This document shows, piece by piece, positions 47,713 through 60,145 of a stretch of DNA of 64,000 bases (position 1 is its first letter; each line of letters begins with the position of its first letter). The translations under genes were made by a program, and so were the position numbers. The notes beneath the pieces are model-generated. The model did not search any database. It had not been told where the DNA came from and was given only the letters and a program-made list of their open reading frames with translations. Source of the stretch: Nepenthes gracilis (lineage: Eukaryota; Streptophyta; Magnoliopsida; Caryophyllales; Nepenthaceae); contig BSYO01000020.1 in assembly GCA_033239525.1 (NCBI GenBank), forward strand, positions 6,015,892 to 6,079,891, written 5' to 3'.

Positions 47713-49855
47713 TGTCACGTCCCCGGGATATAAACGCAGGTTAAAAATAGAATTCATAATATATGATCCAATAAATACATCAATAATGACAAAAATAAAT
47801 TTGGGTGTGACAACTTATATATACACAAAACCTAATACTATGCAACCTGCACAGGACCCTTTCGGATATGAATCCGAACAATATAATGTATGACCTGCTA
47901 TTTATATAAGTCAAAAAGGATACCTAACAAAATAATAATTTATTTAAATATTATAAATATTCCACAATCCTTATCAGATGATCCAACGGCCCACATCTGT
48001 CCAAACACAAACCAAATACACCCCCAAGATAAAAAGCTTAATTGGTATAAATATCCATACTCATTAGGAAAAATAATGCCGCATCTGATCAAGTCTAAAC
48101 TCTTACAATCGTATCCAAATCACCAGTATAAAGAAATAAAATATAAAAATGTAAGTCTAAAACTCAACAAATATCATCATATATAAAATACCTCATATAA
48201 ATCAGAGAAAATGGATAATACATCACAACCGTATAAAACAAAATATAAGGTCCGTAAAATTCCTAAAAATTGAGAAACAGTATCGTACTAAATTATCGTT
48301 TGTATCAAATCGTCCATTCAGGATATAATCATAATAAATCACGATCTGGTCAAATCTCATAGACAATATTTTATCGTATCATAATATATCATGATCCGAT
48401 GTCACAATGTATAGGCCATAACTGTTACTATGTCCGCGTGGGACACATACCATCATCCGAATCTAAATCTCATAATATCATATGTAGAAAACAAAGGAAA
48501 TCAGAATCAAAACATATAATCAAAACGTGTTCCAAGCTTAACAAATATCCATACGTATGAGACATTTCTATTACCCAATCTGTGGGCCAATCTACACATT
48601 TCAATCACATTTCAATGCGAAACTATGTAGAAATATAAATTATGCACGAAATCGAAGAACCTAAGATTATTAGACCAACTTGAAGAAGGGTTATACCCAT
48701 TCGATAACCTTAATTATACCGACTGTGTTTTAAGCCAGCAGCTCAAGGCCCGACTATATTTTAGGCCTGCAGGTCAAAGCTATCTATTTGTCTTCCATAG
48801 ACTAGAAACTTACTATGTTTACCACCTACGATTTTGGATATAATATCAAATTCAGTTATATATTAGGACGTTTGAATATATTAAATTTTCGTTCATTTTT
48901 TATGATAGTTTTTATTAAAATATATAGTGGGGCAGGTTAGTTACAACACGTCTCAACTTTCTTGCTGGCGGAAATGAGATAACATATCACATGCATCCCC
49001 ATTGACACTAATCCTCCCCGTCGGGAGCGGTACCAAATGCTACATAATTTGAATCATATATATCGATCCCTCGAGTCTTAGATCATTTCAGTCCCGTAGT
49101 GACCCTACCCGCGATAGTATACATATGGATTAATGTAAGGTTTGGTTCATAGTTCTATAACATACGGATATACAATATACATATATATTATTTCGGATTT
49201 TCATAAATCATAAAACCCTTCAAAATCATAAATACCAATAAAATTCACCGAACAATCGGTAATATATACGTGCATATAAATAATAAATAGAGGAGGTGCA
49301 TAAAATCCACATGCATGTAAACAAAATCTCCAAAACATATACAAATATCATCGGACACAAAAATAAACAAATGATTTGGCCTATGGATACTTGTCTAAAC
49401 TTGACACTCAATAGATTTGACAAAATAATACTCGAAGATGTCTAATTGCTATTTTCTCTCTCTTTCTTCTTCTCCTCTCTCTCCTCTCCCAGCTTTGTGC
49501 AAGATGGCCTAAAACCCTAACCGCGCGCCTTTCATATACCTGACTCACATTCAAACATAGATCGAGCATGGGCCCAAACACGGTTCAATTGAGAATTTGC
49601 GCTTGAGTGGCATTTCAAGTGCTCACATGCGCAAATTTGCACCTTCTGCTTGCTGTCAACGTACCTCAAGCGCAAATCCCAAATGCCCGGTTTGAGAAAA
49701 TGCGCCTCCTGCATCCCTTCAATGCGCCTTGAGTCAAAAATCTGAACCCACAAAAACCTTTAAAATTTTCATAAAATACACTTAATACAATACATCTAAT
49801 AAACCCAAAATATTAAATATATTCAAAAATATCAAATGAGGATTCGAGTATTATA
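47713..49855 (-). repeat. Tekay-like LTR F2, inverted, about 2.1 kb
   Basis: Plus-strand edges TGTCACGTCCCC and GAGTATTATA; read on the minus strand it starts like the F LTRs (TATAATACTCGAATCCTC). It has the full F order: GC-rich block (49590-49730), purine-rich leader (49455-49500), AT-rich 3' half. No internal region is attached, so it is a solo LTR. Flanks attat and gctac do not give a clean target duplication. Confidence 0.75.
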
Positions 49856-50502
49856 GCTACCAGAAGTATGTGTAGCCCTTCCTCAAGTTGGTCCATTGGA
49901 CTTTACTTCTCTGATTTTGTGTATACTTTGTATTTCGACATTGATTTGTATTTGGATTTCAATTTGAGATTCACAAATTTACCTACAGATGAAATTTGAT
50001 TAGTCTCGTACATCTAATATGTGATTTGTCCCAGAGCATATTTCGATTTATATGATTTTCTTTTGAACTCTGTTTTATATATAAGTGATTTTGATTTGAA
50101 CACTATTTTGCTCAACTTTTGTTTTAGTACGGATTATGATATGAATTACTATTTGATTTGGATTATTTGATTTCATTTTGGATTACTTTTATTCAATATA
50201 TGTCCCGATGGGACTTTATTTGATATGAACTCTAATTTGAGTACGAAATTATTTTTAGAGTTTTGATATCGGATTTGAATTTTTTACTAGTTTTGAAATG
50301 TGTTTATGGACCATCTTTTTGATTTCAGGCTTTATTATTTATTATATATAAGATTAATACTTGTTGAGCTCTAAACTCATATTTTTAATTTTTTATCCTT
50401 TCAAATTAGATGGCTTGAACATTTTGTAGGAGTTGGACGTGATCAGACCGCAGCATCATTTACTTTAGTAAGTTTAATTTTATTTTGGACTAGATTTGTA
50501 TG
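49856..50502 (+). repeat. Tekay-like LTR F1, 3' part, truncated
   Basis: Continues F1 after the F2 insertion: cttcctcaagttggtcc here corresponds to the minus-strand cttcttcaagttggtct of F2 (about 48690) and to 56440 in F3. Ends about 400 bp earlier than the other copies, directly against the start of F3. Confidence 0.65.
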
Positions 50503-51175
50503 TGTAATACCTGAATCCTCGTTTGAATTATTCTGGATGTATCTAATATTTTAAGTTTATTGGATATGTTGGATTAATGTTATTTTGTAAAATTTTAAAG
50601 AATTTTGATTCAGTGTTTGTCACTTGAGGCCCGCCGGCCATGCGCCCGAGGCGTAAAAACCAAAATGTGTTCACCTGAGGAGTGCTCGAGGCTTGTTTGA
50701 GCATAATTTCTAGAAGGGGATATGTTTGGGCCACGTTCGAGCAGCACTCGACTGGCACTCGAGCCTGAGGCTGGGTATACAAGCACGCGCGGGTTAGGGT
50801 TGGGTCATTTTGCTCGTAGCCGAGTAGAAGAAGAGAGAAAGAGGAGGGAAAGGAAGAGAAAGAAAGTGGCGATCGGGCATTTTGGAGTATACTTTTGTCA
50901 AATCTACGGAGTATAAAGTTAAAGCAAGTATCCGTAAATCAAATCCTTAGTCTATTTTCGTGTCCGATGATATTTGTATATATTTCAAAAATTTTCTTTA
51001 CATGCATGTGATTTTTATGTGCCCCTCTATTTATTATTTACATGCATGTTTGTTTTACTAATTGTTCGGTGATTTGACACAGGTATTTGCAATTTTAGTG
51101 GGTTTTATTATTTATAAAAACCTAGAATGATATATATATATATATATATATTTGTATATTAGTATATTATGGAAT
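50503..51175 (+). repeat. Tekay-like LTR F3, 5' part
   Basis: Starts TGTAATACCTGAATCCTC. The GC-rich block 50620-50790 has CACTCGA twice, then a purine-rich leader (50825-50870). An AT run is at 51130-51151. Broken at 51176 by LTR G; continues at 56038. Confidence 0.75.
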
Positions 51176-52444
51176 TGTAATGTTCCGGTTCCCAAATGTA
51201 AGAATGTTGGATAATTAAGTTTTGGGATCGGAGGAGGTGTCAGCGGGGGTAGGCCAGCCGGGCACTCGAGCGCTCGGGGCAAGCGCCATTTCCAGTAGCT
51301 GGCGCCCCTGAAGAGCACCGGCTACCGGCTTGAGCGCAGTTCATTTTTGCTACGTCCAGGGGAAAAAAAGAGAGACAGAGGGAGGAAGAAGCGAGAGAAG
51401 GGGGAGAACAAGGCCATCTGAGTTCGAATCCGAGCTCGAGCTAGTTGGAAAAGCTTAAATCGGGTCGAGGCAAGTATACTCATACCTTCCTCTTTCATTT
51501 TCTTACACTTTTATTTTGTTTTTATCAGGTATCCTCATGCCGATACCTGATTAAAGTTATAATATATGTTACCCATGGGTTGAATATGTATATATATGAG
51601 TTTTGTTGTTCGATTCATTATTTTTGCACTATTTTGCCGGAACGAACCCTAACCCATGCGCACGTACTGTTCACCCACGCCTGGATGATTTTTGGCCTCT
51701 CATTTTGGGGGGTTTTTGCATAAATTGAGACTAGAATGTCGTTACCCGTATCAAATTAATTTATCGATTAGATACCCGATTTGGTGGATTTATGTGAATT
51801 TTCATTCGTGAAACTCTAGGCCCGTGCCCAGACATATTACCTATGAAATTTTGAGGCTTTTGCTTAATTTGTAATTAGAATATGATTACCCACAACTTGG
51901 ATACGTTAATTTTTTAATTGGGCAATTTGAATTTGTGGTTTTTTGTGAAAATTCGTTCTAGGAGACTCTAACCTGCGCCCGGACCCCGTTTGAGTTTCAA
52001 TTGGAGTTTGATGTATAAAATGATTTAGGATTATGAATACCCATACCTTGAATTTGATAATGTACCCTTTGGATGTCCAAAATTCCTTAAATAATCCGAT
52101 ATGCGCAACCCGACACTGTTCACGTGTACTATTCACACGGGATACTGTTCATCCGAGGCTCTTTGGTAAATGTTGCATAGTGTCCACGTTAATTAAATGT
52201 TAATTAAGTTACATATGTATTCGCATGTGTTTAATTGTATATATTTTAAAAATTATATACGATTTGTTTATGAAGGAATTCGTGATCGAAAGTTTTAAAA
52301 TGAGGCTTGGCTCAAAGGGTAAGAATTTCTAAACTTCAAGTTATGCCATGCATGTGATGAAAGTTATATGAAGACTTAAGTTTTGAGAGCACGAAATTAT
52401 ATGACTTATGAACAAGGATAAAAAAGGAGATATTCTGCACTTGC

Positions 52445-52784
52445 TATGGGCTTCCGCTATGAGCTTTAATCACGAGTTTCAGCTATGGGCTTTGGTCACG
52501 GGTTTCGACCACAGACCTTAGCTATGGGCTTTGGCTTCGGATTTCAATTATGGGCCTCAGCTATGGGCTTTGGCTGTGGACTTTGGTGATGGGTCTTAGT
52601 TATGGGCCTTAGCTACGTGCTTCGGCCACGGACCTTTCCTATGGGCTTTGGTCACGGGTTTCGACCACGTACCTTGGCCATGGGCTTCGGCCATGGGTTT
52701 CAGCCATAGGCCTTAGTTAGCCACGAGTTTTAGCCATGGGTTTCGGTCACGGGCCTTAGCTATGGGCTTCGACTATGGATCATT
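52445..52784 (+). repeat. 13-bp minisatellite array 1
   Basis: About 26 units of a 13-mer close to TATGGGCTTTGGC with variants CACGGGTTTCGGC and CACGGACCTTAGC. The three variants often follow each other, giving a 39-bp higher-order unit. Only one spot, near 52717, breaks the 13-base register. Confidence 0.93.
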
Positions 52785-52999
52785 ATCTCGGAGTGAGAAC
52801 TCTAGAAATTTGGACTTAAGAGTAAAATTTTCTAACAAAATAAGAAGCTAAGAACAAGTTTTTCATATGATTTGACAAGATAAGGAATTTTAAAGGAAAC
52901 AAAGAGATTGAATGGCATTATAAAGGTTTTACCTTTATGCATGTCTTGGGATTTATTGATTGCCATTCTTTCCTACACATGTTTATTTTATCACAGGCA

Positions 53000-53660
53000 A
53001 GTTAATTTATCGATTGGATACTAAATTTGGTGGATTTATGTGAATTTTTATTTGCGAAACCCTAGGCCCACCCCCGGACATATTACCCACAAAATTTTGG
53101 GGCTTTTGCTTAATTTGATATTAGAATATGATTACCCACAATTTGGATATATTAATTTATTGATTGAGCATCCGAATTTATGGTTTTATGTGAAAATTCA
53201 TTTGAGGAGATCCTAATCCGCGCCCGAACCCCGTTTGAGCTTCAATTTGGAGTTTGATACATAAAATGATTTTGATGGTGCACCCGTTGGATGTTCAAAA
53301 TTCCGTGAATAATCCAATATGCGCAACCGGGTACTGTTCACGTGCACTATTCACACACGGGTGATATTCACCCTGAGCCTCTTTAGTAAATTTTGAATAG
53401 TTTTCGCGTTAATTAAATGTTGATTAAGTTGCATATGATTTGCATGTGTTTAATTGTATACGTTTTGAAAACTATGTACGATTTGTTTATGAAGGAATTC
53501 GTGATCGGAAGCTTTAAAATGAGGCTTGGCTCAAAGGGTAAGAATTCCTAAGCTTCAAGTTATATCAAGCATGTGATGGAAGTTATGTGAAAGCTTAAGT
53601 TTTGAGAGCACAAAATTGTATGACTTATGAACAAGGATAAAAAAGGGGGGGGATATTCTG
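53000..53660 (+). repeat. Duplicated LTR G segment
   Basis: Repeats 51755-52440 in order: tgtgaatttt, gacatattaccca, aaattttggggcttttgct, gaccccgtttgag, tgaaggaattcgtgatcg, aatgaggcttggctcaaagg. Copy and original differ by scattered substitutions. Confidence 0.88.
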
Positions 53661-53669
53661 CACTTAAAC

Positions 53670-54032
53670 TATGGGTTTCGGCTATGGGCTTTGGTCACGG
53701 GTTTTGGCCGCGGACCTTAGCTATGGGCTTTGGCATCGGACTTCGGTCATGGGCGTCAGCTATGAGTTTTGGCCATGGATTTCGGTCACTAGTCTTAGCT
53801 ATGGGCTTTGGCTACGAGTTTCGGCCACGAGCCGTAACTATGGGCTTTGGTCACGGGTTTCGGCCATGGACCTTAGCTATGGGCTTTGATTATGAGTTTC
53901 GACCACAGACCTTAGCTATGGGCTTTAGTCACGGGCTTCGGTCGTAGACCTTAACTATGAATTTTGGTCATGGACTTCAGCCACGGACCTTAACTATGCG
54001 TTTTGACCACGGGCCTTAGTTATGAGTCTCCG
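53670..54032 (+). repeat. 13-bp minisatellite array 2
   Basis: About 28 units of the same 13-mer in unbroken register (363 bp). As 13 is not a multiple of 3, all three frames give 13-residue repeats such as AMGFGHGFRPRTL; this is a by-product, not a gene. Confidence 0.93.
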
Positions 54033-55530
54033 TTATATATCGTTCTCCCGGAGTAAGAACTATGAAAATTTGGGTTTAAGAGTAGAATTTTCTAAGAAAT
54101 AAGAAACTAAGAACAAGTTCTCCGTATGATTTGACAAGATAAGAAATTTGAAAGGAAACAAAGAGGTTGAATGGAATTATGAAGGTTTTACCTTTATGCA
54201 TGTCTTGGGATTTATTGATTGCCATTCTTTCCTGCACATGCTTATATATATATTGTTATGTTTTAAATATGAAGTTGCATGTTTCTCAATACTTTTATGT
54301 GCTTTGCTGATCTTTAACTCACATTCACTATTTTTCTCTCTCCAAATGAGTATGAGTTGCACCCGTTGAGGTAGGATAGAAGATTTGAGTTGGCTAGGCT
54401 TGAAGACGATGAAGATGATCTTATGAACTTAGTTATGCAACCTTGGGATTTCTGATAGAACATTTTGTATAGCTATGGGCTTTGACCACGGGTTTTGACC
54501 ACGAGCCTTAACTTTGAGTTTCGGCTATGGATCATTCTCTCAAAATGAGAACTATGAAAATTTGGGTTTAAGAGTAGAAATCCCTAAGAAAAATAAGAAG
54601 CTAAAAACAAGTTCTCTGTATGATTTGATAAGATAAGGAATCTGAAAGAAAGCAAAGAGATTGAATGGCATTATGAAGGTTTTACCTTTATGCATGTCCT
54701 GGGATTTGTTGATTGCCATGTTTCTACTATGGACCTTAGCTATGGGCTTTGATTATGAGTTTCACTACGATCTTTAAGGGCTTTAGTTATGTCGTAGACC
54801 TTAACTATGAATTTTGGTCATGGACTTCAGCCACGGACCTAACTATGTGTTTTGACCACGGGCCTTAGTTATGAATTTTATTCGTTTCTCCCTTATAAGA
54901 ACTATAAAATTTGGGTTTAAGAGTAGAATTTTCAAGAAATAAGAAACTAAGAACAAGTTCTCCATGATTTGACAAGATAAGAAATTTGAAAGGAAACAAA
55001 GAGATTGAATGGAATTATGAAGGTTTTACCTTATGCATGTCTTGGGATTTATTGATTGCCATTCTTTCCCGCACATATATATATATATCAAGTTATGTTT
55101 TAAATATGGTGTTTGCATGTTTCTCAATACTTTTACGTACTTATCTTTTTAACTCACATTCACTATTTTTCTCTCTCCAAATGAGTATGAGTTGCACCTC
55201 GTTGAGGTAGGATAGAAGATTTGAGTTGGCTAGGCGAGACGATGAAGATGATCTATGAACTTAGTTATGCAACTCGGGGATTTCCGAAAACATTTTGTAT
55301 AGCTATGGGCTTTGACCACGGGTTTTGACCACGAGCCTTAACTTTGAGTTTGTTATCATTCTTCAAAATGAGAACTATGAAAATTTGGGTTTAAGAGTAG
55401 AAATTTTAAGAAAAATAAGAAGCTAAAAACAAGTTCTGGATTTGATAAGATAAGGAATCAAAGAAAGCAAAGAGATTGAATGGCATTATGAAGGTTTTAC
55501 CTTTATGCATGTCTCGATTGCAGGTTAGCA
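53866..55530 (+). repeat. Large tandem duplication in LTR G with indel-only divergence
   Basis: Segment 53866-54690 is repeated at 54730-55520. The offset between matching words shrinks from 863 (ccttagctatgggctttgat) to 830 (cattttgtatagctatgggc) to 815 (ttgaatggca), through many 1-5-base deletions in the second copy, with few substitutions. Confidence 0.85.
54472..55345 (+). repeat. Short 13-bp array pieces in duplicated LTR G segments
   Basis: About five units at 54472-54535, ten or so degraded units at 54727-54880, and four at 55302-55345, each followed by the same tail (aactatgaaaatttgggttt). Confidence 0.85.
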
Positions 55531-56037
55531 TATGTATCAACTTTTATTTTGAATATGAAGTTGCATGTTTCTCAATGCTTTTATGTGCCTTGTTGAGTTT
55601 TAGCTCACCCTTACTATTTTTCTCTCTCCAGATGAGTATAAGTTGCACCCAAGTATCTACCCGATGAAGATTCTTATGGACTTAGTTAAAATACTTAGGG
55701 ATTTCTTATAGAATATTTTATATTTCTGATGAATTTTATTTATAGACATTTGTATATAATGATGTTGATGATAAGGAAATATTCGTGCATGAATATATAT
55801 GCTTCACCGTTGGGGATACCTAGTGGCATCTATTCTAAGTCAGCGTAATCGAGTTATTATGGGTCCAGAAATTTTGTATGTAATCCTCGTGTTATTGATG
55901 GATATGTTGTAGATTTTGTGAATTTTTTTTTGGTGCTTTGTTTGGATTTTAGTGGATTGTATAGGTTATGCAGATATTTTCAATCTCTTTAGATTGACCT
56001 AATCCAGATATAGTTAAAATTCTTCCAAGATGTTCCA

Positions 56038-57631
56038 TAGAAAATACAAAATGTTTGGTACCTTATATTAATCCACATGCATGCTAAGAGGGCAAGTCTT
56101 GGACCATGGTGTTCCGAGACTCAGATGTATGTGATCCAAGATATGTGTCTCCTTCAATGGGGCTTAGTCCTCACGTAAATGTATGTGATATGTTGTCTCC
56201 CTTCCATCGGTAAGAAAGTTGAGGCATGTTATAGTTGACCTATCCCACTGTATATTTTAAATGAGAATCGTCATAAAAATTAAGATATTTGGACGCCCTA
56301 ATATTAAGTTTTGAGTCTATGAGAGACAAGATAAATAAATAGCTTTGAGATATCGATCTAAAATGCTACCGGACCTTGAGCTACCGGCCTAAAATGCAAC
56401 CAACATAGTCAATGTTTTCGGACGAGTATAACCCTTTCTCAAGTTAGTTTAATAATATTTTATTCTCTAATTTCGTACATACTTTATATTTTTGTATAGA
56501 TTTACATTGGATTGTGATTTGAGATATGTGAATTAGTCCACGGATTGGGTGATAAGAATGTCTCATATGTACGAATATGTATTAAGTTTGGAACATTTTT
56601 TGATTATATGTTTTGATTATGATTTTCTTTGATTTATATATATGAGATTTAGATTTAGACGACAGTATGTGTTCCATACAGATGTGGTGATGGTTATAAC
56701 TTATATAATATGACCTTAGAATACGATATGCTATGATACGATATGATATCATTTATGAGATTTGACCGAATCGTGATTTATAATGATTATCTCTCGAAAG
56801 GACAATTTGATATGGAAGATGATTTAGTATGTGACTATTTCTCAGTTTTTAGAGATTTTATGGACTTTATGTTTTGTTTTACACGATTGTTATGTAAAAT
56901 TCTTTCCCTTTGATTTCTATGTATTGTTTTACATATATGATGATACTTGATGGGTTTTATACACACATTTTTATATTTTATCCATTTAAACTAGTGGTTG
57001 GGATATGATTGTAGGAGTTCGGACTCCATCCGACATGACATTGTTTCCTTGGTGAGTGTGGATGCATATGCTTATTAGGCTTTTGATCTCGTGAGTGTAT
57101 TTGGTTATTGTGGATGGTCGGTTTTGGGCAGTGAACTCTATATTGAAAATTATGAAATATTTATATTTTGTAGTTGAGTTGTTATTTTATTAGATATTCC
57201 CTTTTTGATTTATGGATAGCATGTTATCTATCTTGTTATTCGGACTATATCCGATAATATTTTATGCGGTTGTATTGGTGTTGGGTCCTATATATCTATG
57301 GATGTCATGTCTGGGTTGTATTTTATTATTATTGATACATTTATTAGATTTTATATTGTAAATTTGTATTTATTGGCTTGCGTATTTTGTCATAGGGATG
57401 TGATAGTATGGGTTGTATTTTGGACATTTCGGATAGTATGTCATATTATTATCCGGATAAGTATTCGATAAGATCTTGTGACAGGTTTTGAGTATATTTA
57501 TTATTATTTGGATGATGATAATTTAATAATTCGTTTATTTGTCATATCTGGGTTAGGATCTATTATATTTATTTTGAGATTTATTAATTATTATTTAAAT
57601 CTATTTTATTCTGAATTTGTAAAATGTAACA
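56038..57631 (+). repeat. Tekay-like LTR F3, 3' part
   Basis: Resumes with ggtaccttatattaatccac, parallel to F2 (minus). Then the agaaagttgaggc block, the ctcaagtta stretch at 56440 and the gtaggagtt stretch at 57012. Ends about TGTAACA at 57631. No clear target duplication with the start at 50503. Confidence 0.65.
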
Positions 57632-58220
57632 CAATAATGTAATAGAAATATTTGGAGATACTTTTAACTATCATTGGAAAACCATTAACTTAATGTTGTC
57701 CATTTGTTAATTAACTTTTGTATAAACACATTAATAAAGATAAATAGATAATATACAATATCATTATAAATATTTTATAATAACTAAAGTGTATCTTTTC
57801 AATTGTACTTTGAACTTAAATAGCTCAACTAGTGGTGTGTTTAGCATAGAAGAAAACATCAATGCTATAAAAATTGTCTATCATTGGGACTTTAGTCATC
57901 TATAATGACATTTAAGATGAATTTCTTAGATCTGTTTTTTCTTTTTTTTTTGTGATATAAAATATTTTTATACCACTGGTATTTAATATTAGGATCAATA
58001 TAAACTTTCAAATAACTTTTAATCTGAGCCTGATTTGGTTTTGTGCAAATTTGACTTTGGATGCTCGTAGGTGACAAATTTGGGGGGTATACGTTTATTG
58101 GATGAGAAAATTTAACGGATAAAATTCAAAATTTTAAAAATATCTAAATGATTATTGTTTTAATTTTTTTATTATTAGGTTAAATATCTAATGAATGTTT
58201 TAAATATCTAATGACATAAC
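57632..58220. other. AT-rich intergenic region
   Basis: No gene; the 61-codon minus-strand frame at 58077-57892 has no recognised content. Confidence 0.55.
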
Positions 58221-60130
58221 TGTCATGATTCGGATCAAAATAGTTCCTAATAATAATCCAGATACTAGATTATTCCAAACCCGAGTGTAACCTAACAACA
58301 ATCTATATAACCTTAACATTTAATAATAATATATTAGAATATAAATAATTCACAAGAACTTATCAGAAAACTCATCCAGGCAAACAAAATAATCGCTACC
58401 TACTCCCTAATAATTGTAAGGAAAAGTGACAAACAACAATACTAATAGAAATACCGATTCATCACAAACCAAACCATACAAATATCCTAACAGTGGAAAT
58501 AAACAAAACTCTGATTCTATAACAATAAAATATACAATTATGTCGCCTCAAACAATACCAAAATACATCTGATATGAGTACAGTTCGAATATAAGGCTAA
58601 TGCCTACCAAAATATATGAAAGTTCAATTAAATTCGTATTTGAGCTCCCTACAATGTATTCGTGACTCACTAATTTGAAGGGGTAAGAACAATAAAAGTG
58701 TGAGTTGAAAGTTTAGTAAATATTAATATATATAATATATAACAAATGATGCATCCATAAATAGAACGAAAAAAATTAAAAATTATATAAAAACCGATAA
58801 AAATCAATATCCGCAATATCATATCAAAGAAAGTCCAAATGTGATCCCGTACTCAAAAGAATAATTCGAAATGAAGATCAAAAGTTTCAAATATATGAGA
58901 CCAACAGAATTTTCAATGGCAAACGAAACCTACAAATCTCAATCGAAACCTTAAAATACCAATCAATACAAGTAAAAAAATATATCAAAAATTTAAAATA
59001 TGTACAGATCAAATAACCAAAGACTGAAAGACTGATTTTGAGAAAGTGTTACACGTATTCCCAATAACCTTAGGCTATAAGCTGCTATTTAAATCTATAG
59101 GCGGGTCATTTACATATTCTTCCCTATGGACGAGAACAAACACAATTTATTTTACCACCCGTGGATGATAAGTGTAATCCTCAAATTTGTTTGACTATAA
59201 TAGGACGTTCAAATTAATTATTTCCCTTCCATTATTTATGATGGTTCTCATAAAAGCATAATTGGGGAGGGTATTTAAATCATATATTAAAAAATTTTCT
59301 ATATAGCGAAAAATATCAAAATTTCCTATTAAGAAGGTCAAATCATAAAATTTTTTCATCAGAAAAGGTCATATATCAAATCATATAACGAAAATAGAGT
59401 TTAACTTGAATATAACACATGGATACTATATGTACGGCTCATACGTAAGTTTTCATGATTTTTTCTTTACAATTATACTTATATATAAATATAACATATC
59501 AAAATATTTACCTATTTTTTTACAAAAAAAGTAAAATCTCAAATAGTAACAAAACTAAGACAAAATCTCAAAATAACTGATAAAAGTAATATGCGTGCAA
59601 GAGGAAGTCAAATAGGGCAAGTAAACTAACATGTATGTATATTAAATCCGTAAAATATCAGCTGAAATAACCGAAAATAAAAATAGACCAAGAATAGAGG
59701 GTAAGATGTCCAAATATTTAACTAAACAGATTTGACAAAAAAATATTTCAAAATCACCTTACTCTTCCTTCCTCTCCTATTGCTCTCTTCTTTTCCTTCT
59801 TTCCATTCAAAGACAAGATGAAAGCCTTTATTTTAATCGCCACCCGTGGCTTATATTAGAATCGCTCAAATCCTTCCCACATGAGTGTCACATCATTATT
59901 CTAGATTCCATTATTGATGCCGAGGCGAGGCATAATCACATATTTAATCATATATGGACCTCTCCGAAAAATATCCAAAATTTCCTATTAAGAAGGTCAA
60001 ATCTTTTCAACTAAAGGTCTTATTTTCAAATATACGCCTTAATGTGAATAATATCAAACAAATTAGATAAGAACCTCATATTAAGTGTTCATGATTTTAA
60101 AAATCCTTAAATAATACTCCCGGGCTTTCT
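58221..60130 (-). repeat. Tekay-like LTR H, inverted
   Basis: Starts on the plus strand TGTCATGATTCGGATC, parallel to TGTCACG of F2. Shares the ggacgttcaaa..ttatgatggttctcataaaa block (59210-59260) with F2/F3 in inverse orientation and has the pyrimidine-rich plus-strand stretch (59760-59810), the leader on the minus strand. The far end near 60117-60130 is approximate. Confidence 0.6.
59317..60003. repeat. Direct repeat pair, 28 bp identical, 659 bp apart
   Basis: The 28 bases at 59317-59344 (containing tttcctattaagaaggtc) recur exactly at 59976-60003, with about 10 further near-identical bases upstream. A second weaker match links 59582 and 60208 (aaaagtaatatg). Confidence 0.85.
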
Positions 60131-60145
60131 TCAAAAAATATTGAA

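Larger units (their letters stand above)
51176..56037 (+). repeat. LTR G, relative of LTR A, expanded by internal repeats, inserted in F3
   Basis: Starts TGTAATGTTCCGG. From 51260 to 52430 it follows LTR A in order: GC block with CACTCGAGCGCTCGGGG, purine leader (51365-51410), gagctagttggaaaa, aaccctaacccatgcg, gagactagaatgtcgtta. The last part (55600-55680) matches A around 4880-4980. In between it has grown to about 4.9 kb through duplications of the 51830-52430 and 52790-52990 segments and of a 13-bp array. The end at 56037 is placed where F3 sequence resumes and is approximate. No internal region: a solo LTR. Confidence 0.7.

Noticed and set aside
47708..49854. ATTAT at both edges of LTR F2 as a target duplication
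   Set aside because: The right ATTAT overlaps the LTR's own end (GTATTATA), so it is not independent flank.
51415..51445. tRNA-like B-box word (gagttcgaatccgagctc) in LTR G
   Set aside because: No cloverleaf can be made with the bases upstream, and the related place in LTR A has a different word.
53627..53947. Open frame coding for a Gly/Phe-rich repeat protein
   Set aside because: It is the translation of the 13-bp array; other frames give similar repeats, there is no gene context, and it lies inside a solo LTR.
52445..54032. Evenly spaced repeats reminiscent of a CRISPR array
   Set aside because: Units are contiguous 13-mers without unique spacers, in plant LTR DNA.
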